A stretch of DNA of 64,000 nt from NCBI RefSeq assembly GCF_018437505.1, contig NZ_CP072467.1:4054010-4118009 (forward strand). The letters run 5' to 3'. Origin of the DNA: Spiractinospora alimapuensis. Lineage in GTDB: Bacteria; Actinomycetota; Actinomycetes; Streptosporangiales; Streptosporangiaceae. Each line of letters starts with the position of its first letter. Positions within the stretch are counted from its first letter, which is position 1. The position numbers and the translations under genes were made by a program. The notes beneath the pieces were generated by a model. The model searched no databases and was not told where the DNA came from. It worked only from the letters and a program-made list of their open reading frames with translations. Positions 8,910-17,467 of this stretch are shown one piece after another.

Positions 8910-9109
8910 TCACGCCCCCCTCCCCATGCCCATGACGTGTCCACCGTCCCGGTCGTAGCTGAGCAGGCGGGGGTCGATCGCCGTCGCGGCGACGTGGGGA
9001 TCTGCTGGGCGATGTCCTCGCTGACCTCGCGGACGAGGTCCTGGAGCGGCTGGTCCACGACTGCCGGGGGCACGGGGCGCTGGCCACAAGACGCGGCGAG
9101 GTTCGCCAT
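8910..9109 (-). pseudogene. Deleted, frameshifted copy of the small gene at 17150-17455
   Basis: Read on the minus strand, the 5' half encodes LQDLVREVSEDIAQQ and the 3' half, in another frame, encodes VAATAIDPRLLSYDRDGG followed by HVMGM. These correspond to LREFVRGVGEDIPQ and LVATAIDLRLLTYDRDGG-YVMGM in the intact gene 8 kb away. About 110 bases between the halves are missing and the frame is broken. The last ~65 bases differ from the intact copy at only about six or seven positions, so the duplication is fairly recent. It lies just after the last gene of the catabolic cluster. Confidence 0.8.
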
Positions 9110-9135
9110 CTGGAATCGGGGCGACAGCTATTCGG

Positions 9136-10563
9136 TTATCCGGTCCAGCGCGTCTCGAGACGTGGATTGGTCAGGAGGTTCAGCATGTGGGGACTTCCGA
9201 ACGCGGTCCCGTTCCCTGATTCGCCCCAGCCCGTCATGGGTGTGTCCGGCGCGTCGTGGTTCGTCACGTCGTTGACGCGTACGGTGCCACACCGCAGTGA
9301 GTTCGCGACGGCCGCGGCGGTGTCCGTGGAGCTCGTGTGGACACTGGCCACCAGACCAAAGGGTGAACGCGCCTCGAACTCCAGCAACTGCGAGATCCCG
9401 GCGAACGACCGGATCCCGGCCACGGGCCCGAAGACCTCCTGGTTCCAGATCGGCATCGACGCGTCGACTCCGCCGAGGACGACGGGACGCATGAACCGTG
9501 ACCGGATGACGGGGCCGAGAAGGAGTTCCGCTCCCGCGAGGATCGACTCCTCAGCGATGGTGGCCACGCGATCCACGGATGACTCGTCGATCAGCGGCCC
9601 CATGTCCACGTCATCGACCGCCGGGTCGCCGACGATGAGCCGTGCCGCGCGATCCACGAACGCCGCGGAGAAATCGTCGAGGACCTGCTCCTCGACGAGG
9701 TATCGGCCCGCCGCCATGCAGATCTGGCCCGAGTGCAGGAAGCCGCTCCGGACGGCGCACGCGGCGGCGTGCTCGACGTCGGCGTCGGCGAACACGATGA
9801 ACGGGTTCTTACCACCCAGCTCCAATCCGCACTTCTTCAGGTTCGCCCCCGCCAACGCGCCCACTCGTCGACCCACGGGCGTGGACCCGGTGAAGAGTAC
9901 CGACCCGACCGCGGGGTGCTCGCAGAGGACCTCGCCGACAGCGGCGTCTCCGGGGAGCACCGTGAGGAGCCCGCTGGGTAGGCCAGCGGCCCGCAGGATG
10001 TACGGGAGCAGGAGACCACCCGAGACCGGTGTCCGCGGATCGGGCTTCAGCACCACCGAATTACCGGCGGCGAGCGCGGGCGCGAGGCATCGCATCGCCA
10101 GGACCAGCGGGGCGTTGAAGGGAGTGATGACGCTGACCACACCAACGGGGCGAAGATCCACCGACTGGTCGCGGTCACCGGACGTCGACACCGTCCGTTC
10201 GATGTACGGAGCGAGCGTCGCGGCGAACCGAACCTCGGCCTTGGCGGCGGCGACCTCCCGCTCGGCCTTGGCCCGGGTAGCTCCCGCCTCCCGGGTCAAC
10301 CAGAAGACGAGCTCCTCCCGGTGCGCCTCGATGGCGCGTTCGAGGCCAGCGATCGCCGCGCAGCGCTCCTGGGCGGACACCTCGCCCCAGCGACGTTGAT
10401 GTTGGGCCGACGCGGCGATCCCCGACGCGGCCTGGGCGCTGTCGGCGATGGCGACGGTGGCGAGCCGCTCCCCAGCCACGCCGTGAATCTCACGTCGCTC
10501 CGTGGTCCGCTGCCAGGCGCCGTCGGCGAATACGCCGAACTCAGTCCCTACGCCGGCAGTCAC
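9136..10563 (-). CDS. Aldehyde dehydrogenase, benzaldehyde/vanillin dehydrogenase-like
   Basis: The NAD(P)-dependent ALDH has 475 residues. Visible are the nucleotide-binding region (ITPFNAPLVLAMRCLAPALAAGN, then SVVLKPDPRTP, then FTGSTPVGR), the general-base Glu in LELGGKNP (about residue 248) and the catalytic Cys in HSGQICMA (about residue 282). The sequence style resembles aromatic aldehyde dehydrogenases. The GTG start at 10563 is supported by a GGAGG at 7 bases and overlaps the stop of the upstream hydrolase gene as GTGA. In this cluster it would oxidise the aldehyde made by the ThDP decarboxylase. Substrate is inferred from context. Confidence 0.88.
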   Translation of the reverse strand: MTAGVGTEFGVFADGAWQRTTERREIHGVAGERLATVAIADSAQAASGIAASAQHQRRWGEVSAQERCAAIAGLERAIEAHREELVFWLTREAGATRAKAEREVAAAKAEVRFAATLAPYIERTVSTSGDRDQSVDLRPVGVVSVITPFNAPLVLAMRCLAPALAAGNSVVLKPDPRTPVSGGLLLPYILRAAGLPSGLLTVLPGDAAVGEVLCEHPAVGSVLFTGSTPVGRRVGALAGANLKKCGLELGGKNPFIVFADADVEHAAACAVRSGFLHSGQICMAAGRYLVEEQVLDDFSAAFVDRAARLIVGDPAVDDVDMGPLIDESSVDRVATIAEESILAGAELLLGPVIRSRFMRPVVLGGVDASMPIWNQEVFGPVAGIRSFAGISQLLEFEARSPFGLVASVHTSSTDTAAAVANSLRCGTVRVNDVTNHDAPDTPMTGWGESGNGTAFGSPHMLNLLTNPRLETRWTG

Positions 10564-11399
10564 GCCGAGACCTCCATCGTCCACAAGTCGTGCCCGACGT
10601 GGAGTTCCCCCTCGAATCCGCCGGCGCGGACGTCGTCCGCGAAGCCCCTCTCCTCCTCAGCCGTGGTCGGCGAGGGTTCGAGATGGGTCAGGACGAGCCT
10701 GCGGACACCGGCCTTCGCGGCCATGCCGCCCAGGGCCACGCAGTCGGCGTGATACTCGGCGATGTAGGTACGTCCAGACCCGATGAGCGCGGGGCGAACC
10801 GCCTCGTGCACCAGGAGGTCGGCGCCCTGAGCCAGATCGGCCACCTGACCACACACCCGCGTGTCGCCACTGACGACCACGACGGTTCCGTCCGTGGCCG
10901 TCACTCGGTACGCCACGGCGGGGTCCACCGGTTCGTGCTCGACCTTGACCGCTTCGACGGTCAGGTTTCGTCCCGTCCACACCCGCTGGACCGATCCGCT
11001 CGGCTCGAACTCCAGCCAACTCGGCCGAGGGATCGCGGCGCGGCCGGTGTGGAGTCGACGAACCCGCTCGTCGTCATCCCACAGATCGAGAACCTGACGA
11101 CCGAACCGCGTCAACGGCCCGGCGGGGGCCACGACGTCCAGAGGCTCCGTGGCACCCAGTACCCAGCGTGTGATCAACACGTCGGGGACGGCCATGAGGT
11201 GGTCCGAATGGTGGTGCGTGAGGAACAGCGCGTCGAGTTCCTTCACCGACACGTTCAGGTCCGCGAGACGACAGACCGTACCGCGTCCAGCGTCGATCTG
11301 GATCAGCTCCTCGCCGCATCGAACAAGCGTGCCGGCGCCCGCTCGCCCGGGCGAGGGCAGAGGTGTGCCGGTACCGGTCAGGGTGACCGAAGTGATCAA
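10560..11399 (-). CDS. Metallo-beta-lactamase-fold hydrolase (RNase Z / arylsulfatase-like)
   Basis: The protein has 279 residues. The metal-binding motif is THHHSDH at residues 61-67, with a further SGDTRVCG aspartate, a LLVHEAV segment and a C-terminal LTHLEPS histidine. This is the pattern of the RNase Z-like branch, which includes many small-molecule esterases and lactonases. The start is a TTG at 11399 with GAGGAG five bases upstream. It follows the IclR gene by 27 bases and is coupled to the aldehyde dehydrogenase, so a metabolic hydrolase role is more likely than tRNA processing. Confidence 0.82.
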   Translation of the reverse strand: MITSVTLTGTGTPLPSPGRAGAGTLVRCGEELIQIDAGRGTVCRLADLNVSVKELDALFLTHHHSDHLMAVPDVLITRWVLGATEPLDVVAPAGPLTRFGRQVLDLWDDDERVRRLHTGRAAIPRPSWLEFEPSGSVQRVWTGRNLTVEAVKVEHEPVDPAVAYRVTATDGTVVVVSGDTRVCGQVADLAQGADLLVHEAVRPALIGSGRTYIAEYHADCVALGGMAAKAGVRRLVLTHLEPSPTTAEEERGFADDVRAGGFEGELHVGHDLWTMEVSA

Positions 11400-11426
11400 G
11401 TGTTCTCCTCAATTCGACGCGGAGAC

Positions 11427-12218
11427 TCAGCGATCCGGATTCGTGCTGAGCCACATGCGAGAGATCGTGTTCGCCGCGGTCCGGAGCGCGTGGACATACC
11501 GCTGGACGTGCGCCGTCTCGTCGAAGGGGTGGACGATCGACAACGCGGCGACGGCGTACTGGTCGATACCGAATACCGGGGCGGCGACGGAGATCGTGCC
11601 GATCGAGTTCTCCTGGGTGGCCATCGACCACCCACGTGTCCGGGTCGTGGCGAGATCCTGACGCAGCGCGGAGGCGGTGCGAATGGTGTGCTTCGTGACA
11701 GGTGCGAGCCCCGCGTCAACGATCTCCTGGACCCGCTCGGGAGAGGAGAACGCGAGGAGTGCCTTTCCGACGGACGTCGAGTGCGCGGGCAACCTGCCCC
11801 CGACACGAGCTGGGGTCGCTACCGCGCTGCGGCCGGACAACTGTTGGACCACGAGCACGCTGCCGTGCTCCAGTACGCCCAGGTGCACGTTCTGGGATGT
11901 CGCCGACTGGATGTCCTGCATGATCGGGAGGGCGACCTCGCGCAGCGCGTTGTGGAACGGAGCGCGCATGCCGAGTTCGAACATCTTCCCACCGATTTGG
12001 TACTGACGTTCTACTTTCTCCAGGAATCCCTCCTCGCAAAGGTCGCGAAGGATGCGCAACGCCGTAGAGGTCGGGACTCCGCTTCGGCGGGAGATATCAC
12101 TGAGGCTCAGCGGGGTAGCGCTCTTCTCGAACACCAGAAGAATGCGCAGCACCTTGCGGCTCGCGCTCATGGGTGTGGGTTCCCCATCGTTCGCGGGGGC
12201 CGCCTCGGATCCAGTCAT
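11427..12218 (-). CDS. IclR-family transcriptional regulator of the catabolic cluster
   Basis: The protein has 263 residues. The N-terminal winged helix is clear (SASRKVLRILLVFEKSATPLSLSDISRRSGVPTSTALRILRDL), followed by the IclR effector domain with LPAHSTSVGKALLAF. The ATG overlaps the stop of the ThDP enzyme gene as ATGA, although conserved homology begins about 16 codons in. IclR proteins commonly control aromatic-acid catabolism through short palindromes; a candidate one lies upstream of tctC at 16957-16973. The effector is probably a pathway substrate (inference). Confidence 0.88.
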   Translation of the reverse strand: MTGSEAAPANDGEPTPMSASRKVLRILLVFEKSATPLSLSDISRRSGVPTSTALRILRDLCEEGFLEKVERQYQIGGKMFELGMRAPFHNALREVALPIMQDIQSATSQNVHLGVLEHGSVLVVQQLSGRSAVATPARVGGRLPAHSTSVGKALLAFSSPERVQEIVDAGLAPVTKHTIRTASALRQDLATTRTRGWSMATQENSIGTISVAAPVFGIDQYAVAALSIVHPFDETAHVQRYVHALRTAANTISRMWLSTNPDR

Positions 12219-13858
12219 CGCGCGGTGTTTCTTTCCGCGGAGTCGACCATGACTTCGATCAATCTCGGGCCGTCAACGGATCGTTGTTCCCGCCACGCCC
12301 GTGCGAAGGCGGACTCACTGGTCACGCGGGTGGCGGCGACGCCGTACCCCTCGGCGATCATCGCCAGGTTCGAGTCTCCGAGATCGGTGCACGGGAAGGT
12401 CTCCGCCGCGCGGGCTCGGCCCCCGAAATTCTCGAGCGCCAACTTCACGGCCCGGTAGGACCGGTTGTTCAGGACGACCCAGGTGATGGGGAGGTTCTTG
12501 GCGACCGCCGTGTGCAGGGCCTGAAGCCCGAACTGGAACACTCCGTCGCTGACGATCGCGTGCACGCGTCCGTCGGTCGCGTGGGCGACCCCGATCGCGG
12601 CGCCCATACCCCACCCCAAGGCTCCGCTTCCCGTCGCGTGGAACTGCCGTCCGGGCCGGCGGGGAAGGCCTCGCAGTAGGGTGCCGGTGGCCGTCACCGC
12701 GTCGACCACTACAGGGCTCTGATCGGTGGCGTCCTCGGCCATGATCCGGGCGACCGCCCCAACGCTCAGCGCTTCGGTCGACGGCGCGGCCTCCGTACCA
12801 CCCTGGGGCGCCGGGGAGGTGACCTCGCGCAGCCATGAGGCCCGGGCCGCGGCGGATCGAGGATCCTGATCCACGTTCGAGAGTTCTTTGAGCAGTGCTT
12901 CCACGGACTCCACCGGCGCTCCCACGAGTGGCAGCGACGGGGAGATGACGTCGGTCGGATCGCTCGAGACGTGGATGACCGTGTCGCAGGCGTCGAGCAT
13001 CCCGTTGTCAGCGTCGGGCTCGAGGAAGGGAGGAGTGCCTACGACCAGTGCTGTCGCGCCGGCGAGAACATCTGGTCGCCACGAGAGGACACCGGCGTAG
13101 TGCGGGTCGGCGGTGTCGATCGTCTCTCGCTCCAGCTCTCGCCAGGGTGCTTCGAAGAGTGGAGCGTGGAGCAGGCGGCTGATCGCCACGAGATGGTGCG
13201 CGGCGGATGTGTCGGCGACTTCGCGGCCAGCGACGAGGACGACCCGCGACGATGCCGCCAGAGCCGCGCTCGCTTCGGCGATCGCGGAATCCGTGGGGCG
13301 ACACGTGGCCGTATCCCTCGATCCAGTGATGGTCGGGACGGAGGCCAAGGCAGGCCGTGCGAGTAGGTCCTGTGGGAGTTCGAGGTACACCGGACCGGCT
13401 GGGTTTCGCTGGAGCCGGAGGAGCGCGGCGCGTAGGTCATCGAGCGCGCTGTCGCGTGACTCCAGAGCGCCAGCCCAGACGGCGAACGGTCGCGCGACGT
13501 GAGGCGATCCCGGGGTCTGGGTGAATCCGCGGCGGTTGCGGTTGGCGAGGGGCTTCGTCCCGTTCAGAACCAGGACCCTCGAGTTTCCGACCCGTGCCGC
13601 CTCGGCCATCGACAACCCATTGAGCAGGCCGACGTTGGCGTGCAGCAACGCGACCCCAGGATGTCCGGTCGAGCGCGCGTAGCCGTCGGCGGCGGCGACG
13701 GCTACTGACTCGTGCGTGGTGAGCACCATCGCGCATTCCGGATGATCCAGCGCGGCGTCGAGGATCGGAACCTCGGTCGTTCCGGGACAGGTGAAGACGA
13801 CGTCGGCACCCGACCCCCGCACCATGTCGATTACGTCGTCAGCGAGTGTGCGCGACAT
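12215..13858 (-). CDS. ThDP-dependent enzyme, benzoylformate decarboxylase / acetolactate synthase family
   Basis: The 547-residue protein has the three-domain layout of ThDP decarboxylases. The N-terminal Pyr domain has the catalytic Glu in LTTHESVAVAAADGYARSTG. The middle domain has RVVLVAGREV. The C-terminal PP domain has GSGALGWGMGAAIG, with the metal-binding motif reading SDGVFQFGLQAL...NNRSYRAVK, that is S-D-G where many relatives have G-D-G. The family decarboxylates 2-keto acids or condenses aldehydes. Context (keto-acid-type transporter upstream, aromatic-type aldehyde dehydrogenase downstream) favours an aryl-glyoxylate decarboxylase. Start at 13858 has AAGGAG at 7 bases and overlaps tctA by 20 bases. 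Confidence 0.85.
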   Translation of the reverse strand: MSRTLADDVIDMVRGSGADVVFTCPGTTEVPILDAALDHPECAMVLTTHESVAVAAADGYARSTGHPGVALLHANVGLLNGLSMAEAARVGNSRVLVLNGTKPLANRNRRGFTQTPGSPHVARPFAVWAGALESRDSALDDLRAALLRLQRNPAGPVYLELPQDLLARPALASVPTITGSRDTATCRPTDSAIAEASAALAASSRVVLVAGREVADTSAAHHLVAISRLLHAPLFEAPWRELERETIDTADPHYAGVLSWRPDVLAGATALVVGTPPFLEPDADNGMLDACDTVIHVSSDPTDVISPSLPLVGAPVESVEALLKELSNVDQDPRSAAARASWLREVTSPAPQGGTEAAPSTEALSVGAVARIMAEDATDQSPVVVDAVTATGTLLRGLPRRPGRQFHATGSGALGWGMGAAIGVAHATDGRVHAIVSDGVFQFGLQALHTAVAKNLPITWVVLNNRSYRAVKLALENFGGRARAAETFPCTDLGDSNLAMIAEGYGVAATRVTSESAFARAWREQRSVDGPRLIEVMVDSAERNTAR

Positions 13859-15335
13859 TGGCTTTCTCCTTCTTCCGTCGTCCGCGTATCCCGGCGAAGG
13901 TCAGCGCCGCGACGGCCAATCCGATGATGATGAGCGCTGGTGTCGAGTGGAGGAGGAACGCCGGTCCGTCGATGCTCAGGGCCAACAGGAGATTGCGTTC
14001 CAACAGGTCGGCCAGCACGAAGCCGATGATCAGAGTCGCGCGTGAGTACCCGTGCTTCTTCATGAGATAGCCCAGGACACCCAAGGCCAGCACGACCGGG
14101 ATACTCGCGAAGGAACCGTCCGCCTCGACGACGCCGAAGAGGGCGAAGGCGAGGATGGGGGGAACCAGATAGACCGCCGGAACGAACGTGAGGCGGGCCA
14201 AGGGGCGGATGGCCATGACGCACAGCGCCACCCCGATGACGTTGGCGATCACCAGGACGAAGATGACCAGCCACAGGAACGCGACGTTGTCGGTGAGGAG
14301 GTCGGGCCCCGGGCGCACGCCGATGATGACCACGCCGGCGAGTACCAGGGCGGTGATCGGGCTCCCCGGGATTCCGAGCGCCAAGGACGGGGCGAGGGAC
14401 GCGGAGTCGGTCGCGTTGACCGAGGCGTCGGCCGCGATGACTCCCTCGATGCGTCCCTTACCGAACTCCTCCTTGTGCTTGGAGGTCCGTTTCGCGGCTC
14501 CGTAGGCCACGAACTGGGAGGACGCCCCGCCGATGCCGGGCAGTAGACCGATCAGTGATCCCAGGGCGCTGCTCTGCAGCACTGTTCTCCAGTTGGCCGC
14601 GAGATCGCGGAAGCTGGAACTGAGGGGATAGCGGCGATAGGTCGCGCCTTCGGTGTTCGCGATCGCGCCGCCTCGGGCGATGAGTTCGAGCATCTCGGCG
14701 ACACCGAACAGGCCGATCGCGACCGCGGCGATGGAGATCCCGTCCCACAGGGACAGTTGGCCGAACGTGTAGCGCAGTGCGCCGGTGGAGCTCTCCTGAC
14801 CGATGAAGGCGATCAGGAGGCCGAGCCCGCCCGCGGCCAGTCCCTTCACGACGTTGCCGTCGCCGAGGAACGCCAGGAAGGCCAGAGCCAGCAGCGCCAG
14901 GATGAACAGTTCCGATGGGCCGATGATCGTGACCAGTGGGTAGGCCAACGGCAGGAAGAGGACCAGGACCACCGATCCGACGACGCCGCCGAGCGCGGAG
15001 GAGATGAGTCCGGCGAGAATCGCCCGCCCCGCCTCTCCTCGTTGCGCCATCGGATGCCCGTCGAACAGGGTGGCGATTCCGGCCGGGGAACCGGGTACCG
15101 CGAACAGCACCGCGGTGATCGTGTTCCCGGTTCCACTCGTCGCGGCCGCGCCGATGAGGAGCCCAATGGCCGACGCGGGATCCATCGTGTACAGGAACGG
15201 AAGGATCAGCGCCAGGACGAGATGCGCGCTCAGGCCAGGGATGATCACCACGACCTGACAGAGGGCCACACCGACGAACATCCACAGGAACGTCTGTGGC
15301 GTCAGCATCGCCAAACCGTCGAGAACGCCTTCCAT
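13839..15335 (-). CDS. tctA: Tripartite tricarboxylate transporter large permease subunit TctA
   Basis: The 498-residue inner-membrane protein has about eleven hydrophobic segments. Diagnostic TctA features are FVGVALCQVVVIIPGLSAHLVLALILPFLY near the start, a FAVPGSPAGIATLFDGHPMAQRGEAGRA loop and the mirrored LALGIPGSPITALVLAGVVIIGVRPGPDLL. It works with TctB and the periplasm-facing TctC to import carboxylates using an ion gradient. It lies 37 bases after tctB and overlaps the ThDP enzyme gene, so transport and metabolism are co-expressed. Start supported by GGGAGGGAG at 7 bases. Confidence 0.93.
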   Translation of the reverse strand: MEGVLDGLAMLTPQTFLWMFVGVALCQVVVIIPGLSAHLVLALILPFLYTMDPASAIGLLIGAAATSGTGNTITAVLFAVPGSPAGIATLFDGHPMAQRGEAGRAILAGLISSALGGVVGSVVLVLFLPLAYPLVTIIGPSELFILALLALAFLAFLGDGNVVKGLAAGGLGLLIAFIGQESSTGALRYTFGQLSLWDGISIAAVAIGLFGVAEMLELIARGGAIANTEGATYRRYPLSSSFRDLAANWRTVLQSSALGSLIGLLPGIGGASSQFVAYGAAKRTSKHKEEFGKGRIEGVIAADASVNATDSASLAPSLALGIPGSPITALVLAGVVIIGVRPGPDLLTDNVAFLWLVIFVLVIANVIGVALCVMAIRPLARLTFVPAVYLVPPILAFALFGVVEADGSFASIPVVLALGVLGYLMKKHGYSRATLIIGFVLADLLERNLLLALSIDGPAFLLHSTPALIIIGLAVAALTFAGIRGRRKKEKANVAHTR

Positions 15336-15372
15336 CAGCGAACTCCCTCCCGCGGCGTACGGCGACGCCCGC

Positions 15373-15873
15373 TCATGAGATCCGTTCCAGGAATACGCCT
15401 CGGTAGAGGCTCTCTCCGAGCAAGACCTCGACTATCACGAAGAACACGGCAGTGGTCACCGCCACGATCGGGACCACGAGGCGCCAGGGCTGCCGGCCGC
15501 GCACCTGGGCCAGCGCCGCGCCGAACACCCCGAGGCTGGCGACCGCGCCCACGAGGTAGAACAGCGCCGTGAAAGCGCCCAACCAGAGGAACGGGTTCGT
15601 TCGGATGGCGATGGCGAGGCTGGACCGGCGCGGCCGGCGGAGGTGGCGCGTCTCGGAGATCACGATGAACAGCGCGAGGGCGGTCATGGGAACGGCGACG
15701 GTGATGGGGACGATGCCCGCCCGGTCGGGGAAGGACGTGGCCATGACGGCCGCACCCACCCCGACCACGACGAAACCCAGCGCCAGCGCTACGGCGGAGA
15801 AGCCGCGGTTCTTGTCGTCGTCCATGCCGCCCGACTCCGAGGCGGTGGCCGGATCGGTTGTTGTTTCACTCAT
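15373..15873 (-). CDS. tctB: Tripartite tricarboxylate transporter small membrane subunit TctB
   Basis: The 166-residue protein has four predicted membrane helices: ALALGFVVVGVGAAVMA, IVPITVAVPMTALALFIVI, FLWLGAFTALFYLVGAVASLG and LVVPIVAVTTAVFFVIVEVLL. The short C-terminal tail (RGVFLERIS) is typical of TctB. It is recognised mainly by topology, size and position between tctC and tctA. Its ATG lies inside the last codons of tctC (8-base overlap), so the two are translationally coupled. Confidence 0.88.
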   Translation of the reverse strand: MSETTTDPATASESGGMDDDKNRGFSAVALALGFVVVGVGAAVMATSFPDRAGIVPITVAVPMTALALFIVISETRHLRRPRRSSLAIAIRTNPFLWLGAFTALFYLVGAVASLGVFGAALAQVRGRQPWRLVVPIVAVTTAVFFVIVEVLLGESLYRGVFLERIS

Positions 15874-16894
15874 CGGCGTCGATGAGTTCGAGGTAGCCCG
15901 CCGGAGGATCGAGGAGCGCGTCGATCCGGTCGGCCACCTCGTCGCCCGGAACGAACTCCGTCTCCGGGTCCAGCGTGAACCCGCGTTCCTCCATCTCCGC
16001 CAACATCTCCTCATCGCTCGCGGCGTTCCAGAACGCTTCCCGCAGTTGTTCGAGAACCGGATCCTCGATCCCGGCGGGGCCGGCGACCGTGAAGAACAAG
16101 GAACCCATGTCGATGTGGGTTTCGAGGACCTCCCGCTCAGCGTCGTCGACATCGTCCAGATCGAGCGCGGTGGGAATGTCGGGAAAGTCGGGGTGCGGCT
16201 CACGGGCCAAGCGAAGGAGGGGGCGCACCTCGTCGAGCCGCCCGATCTCGTTGAACGTGCGAACCGGACCGATGACGCCCTGGGCGTCGCCCTGCGCCAT
16301 CGCGGCGAGTCGTTCACCCTGGTCGGCGTAGCCGGTGACGAAGTTCGCGTCCCAGTCCAGGACCTGGACGAGGAGATCCTGACTCGTGTTGCCCAGGGAG
16401 CCGATCTCTCCGGAGGCGAAGGTGAAGTCGTCGGAGTCCACCGCCTCCTCCAGCGACTCGATGTCGGAGTCCGAGGACACGAAGAACATGTGGTCGGCGT
16501 CGGCGAAATTGCCGACGTACGACAACTCGGTCAGGTCGAAGGTGACCTGTTCGACTTCCTGCATCTGGGCGATGGCCATGGAGCCCATCTGCCACAGGAT
16601 GAGCGTGGAGCCGTCGGGGTCACTGCGGGCGAGGTCGGACATCGCGATCATGCCGCTGGCGCCGGGCTGGTTCTCAACCGCGACCGTCGTCCCGAGTTCC
16701 TCCTCCAGGCGAGGAGTGATCGCGCGAGCGAACGTATCGAACGAGGAGCCCGGTGGGACGGGGACCAGCAAGGTGACACGGTCGGGCAAGGCGTCCTCGC
16801 CCTCGCCACCACGGCTGGCACACCCACCGAGGGCGAGAACGGTGGCGACCACGAGAGCACCAGCGCGGACCGCTGTTCGCGAGCGGTGGATCAT
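15866..16894 (-). CDS. tctC: Tripartite tricarboxylate transporter substrate-binding lipoprotein TctC
   Basis: The protein has 342 residues. A lipoprotein signal ends in LALGGC with the lipidated Cys at about residue 25. The mature part has the TctC hallmarks VTLLVPVPPGSSFDTFARAITPRLEEELG and VENQPGASGMIAMSDLARSDPDG (the P-G-A-x-G ligand loop). The start at 16894 has AGGAGG five bases upstream; ATGs slightly further upstream are weaker. It is the first gene of the cluster tctC-tctB-tctA-ThDP enzyme-iclR-hydrolase-ALDH. The extracellular carboxylate it binds is unknown. Confidence 0.92.
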   Translation of the reverse strand: MIHRSRTAVRAGALVVATVLALGGCASRGGEGEDALPDRVTLLVPVPPGSSFDTFARAITPRLEEELGTTVAVENQPGASGMIAMSDLARSDPDGSTLILWQMGSMAIAQMQEVEQVTFDLTELSYVGNFADADHMFFVSSDSDIESLEEAVDSDDFTFASGEIGSLGNTSQDLLVQVLDWDANFVTGYADQGERLAAMAQGDAQGVIGPVRTFNEIGRLDEVRPLLRLAREPHPDFPDIPTALDLDDVDDAEREVLETHIDMGSLFFTVAGPAGIEDPVLEQLREAFWNAASDEEMLAEMEERGFTLDPETEFVPGDEVADRIDALLDPPAGYLELIDADE

Positions 16895-16949
16895 GAGTTC
16901 CTCCTTCAGCATTGCGTAGTTGATCATGCCTCTGTGAGGGAAAACTCAG

Positions 16950-16986
16950 GATCACTTTGCCGTGGAGCGGCAAGAATTCTGTGATC
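16950..16986. promoter_or_regulatory. Nested palindrome upstream of tctC, candidate IclR operator
   Basis: TTGCCGTGGAGCGGCAA (16957-16973) is a perfect 6-base inverted repeat with a 5-base spacer. It is framed by GATCAC (16950-16955) and its complement GTGATC (16981-16986). It lies 56 bases upstream of the tctC start, where the promoter of the catabolic operon must be. The arm-spacer-arm design suits IclR-family regulators, and the cluster encodes one. Assignment is by inference. Confidence 0.55.
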
Positions 16987-17149
16987 ATGGTCGCGCCTAT
17001 CGCGCGCCAGGGCCCGTGGAGCTGGGAATCGTAGCAGGTCAGAAGGGGTTTGGCCATGTCAGGGGGAGTGGCCGTAGCGTGCGGGAAGCGTCCTGACCGC
17101 TCGCCGGCGCGGTGGAGCTTCGGCGCCGCCCGGGTGTGACCTCCTCACC

Positions 17150-17455
17150 TCACATCCCCATGACGTATCCGCCGTCCCGGTCGTAGGTGAGCAGGCGGAG
17201 GTCGATCGCCGTAGCGACCAGTCGTGGGCAGACCTCCTTGATGTCCCGTGCTGGAACGCGAACCGCGATACCGAGTCGGGAATACAGCGGTTCGTCCTGG
17301 GAACGGTTGAGCGGGAGTATCTCGGCCTGGGGGATGTCCTCACCGACTCCGCGGACGAACTCCCGGAGCGGTGGCGCCAGGACACCCAGGGGCACGGGGT
17401 GATCGTCGGTACGGATCCGTTGGTAGTACTCCTCGGCCTCGGTCGGGTTGGGCAC
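17150..17455 (-). CDS. Small conserved hypothetical protein (intact copy of the 8910-9109 pseudogene)
   Basis: The protein has 101 residues and no signal peptide or membrane segment. The N-terminal half is helical and acidic (PTEAEEYYQRIRTDDHP, LREFVRGVGEDIPQAEI) and the C-terminal half is more strand-like, ending in LLTYDRDGGYVMGM. It follows the gene ending at 17468 by 12 bases, so they are probably one operon. A deleted copy lies at the other side of the catabolic cluster. No family is recognised. Confidence 0.72.
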   Translation of the reverse strand: MPNPTEAEEYYQRIRTDDHPVPLGVLAPPLREFVRGVGEDIPQAEILPLNRSQDEPLYSRLGIAVRVPARDIKEVCPRLVATAIDLRLLTYDRDGGYVMGM

Positions 17456-17467
17456 GCGCGCCGCGTG

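Noticed and set aside
10590-12458. Plus-strand frame of over 600 codons across the hydrolase and IclR genes
   Set aside because: Arg/Gly/Val-rich composition, no motifs, and both minus-strand genes are clear family members.
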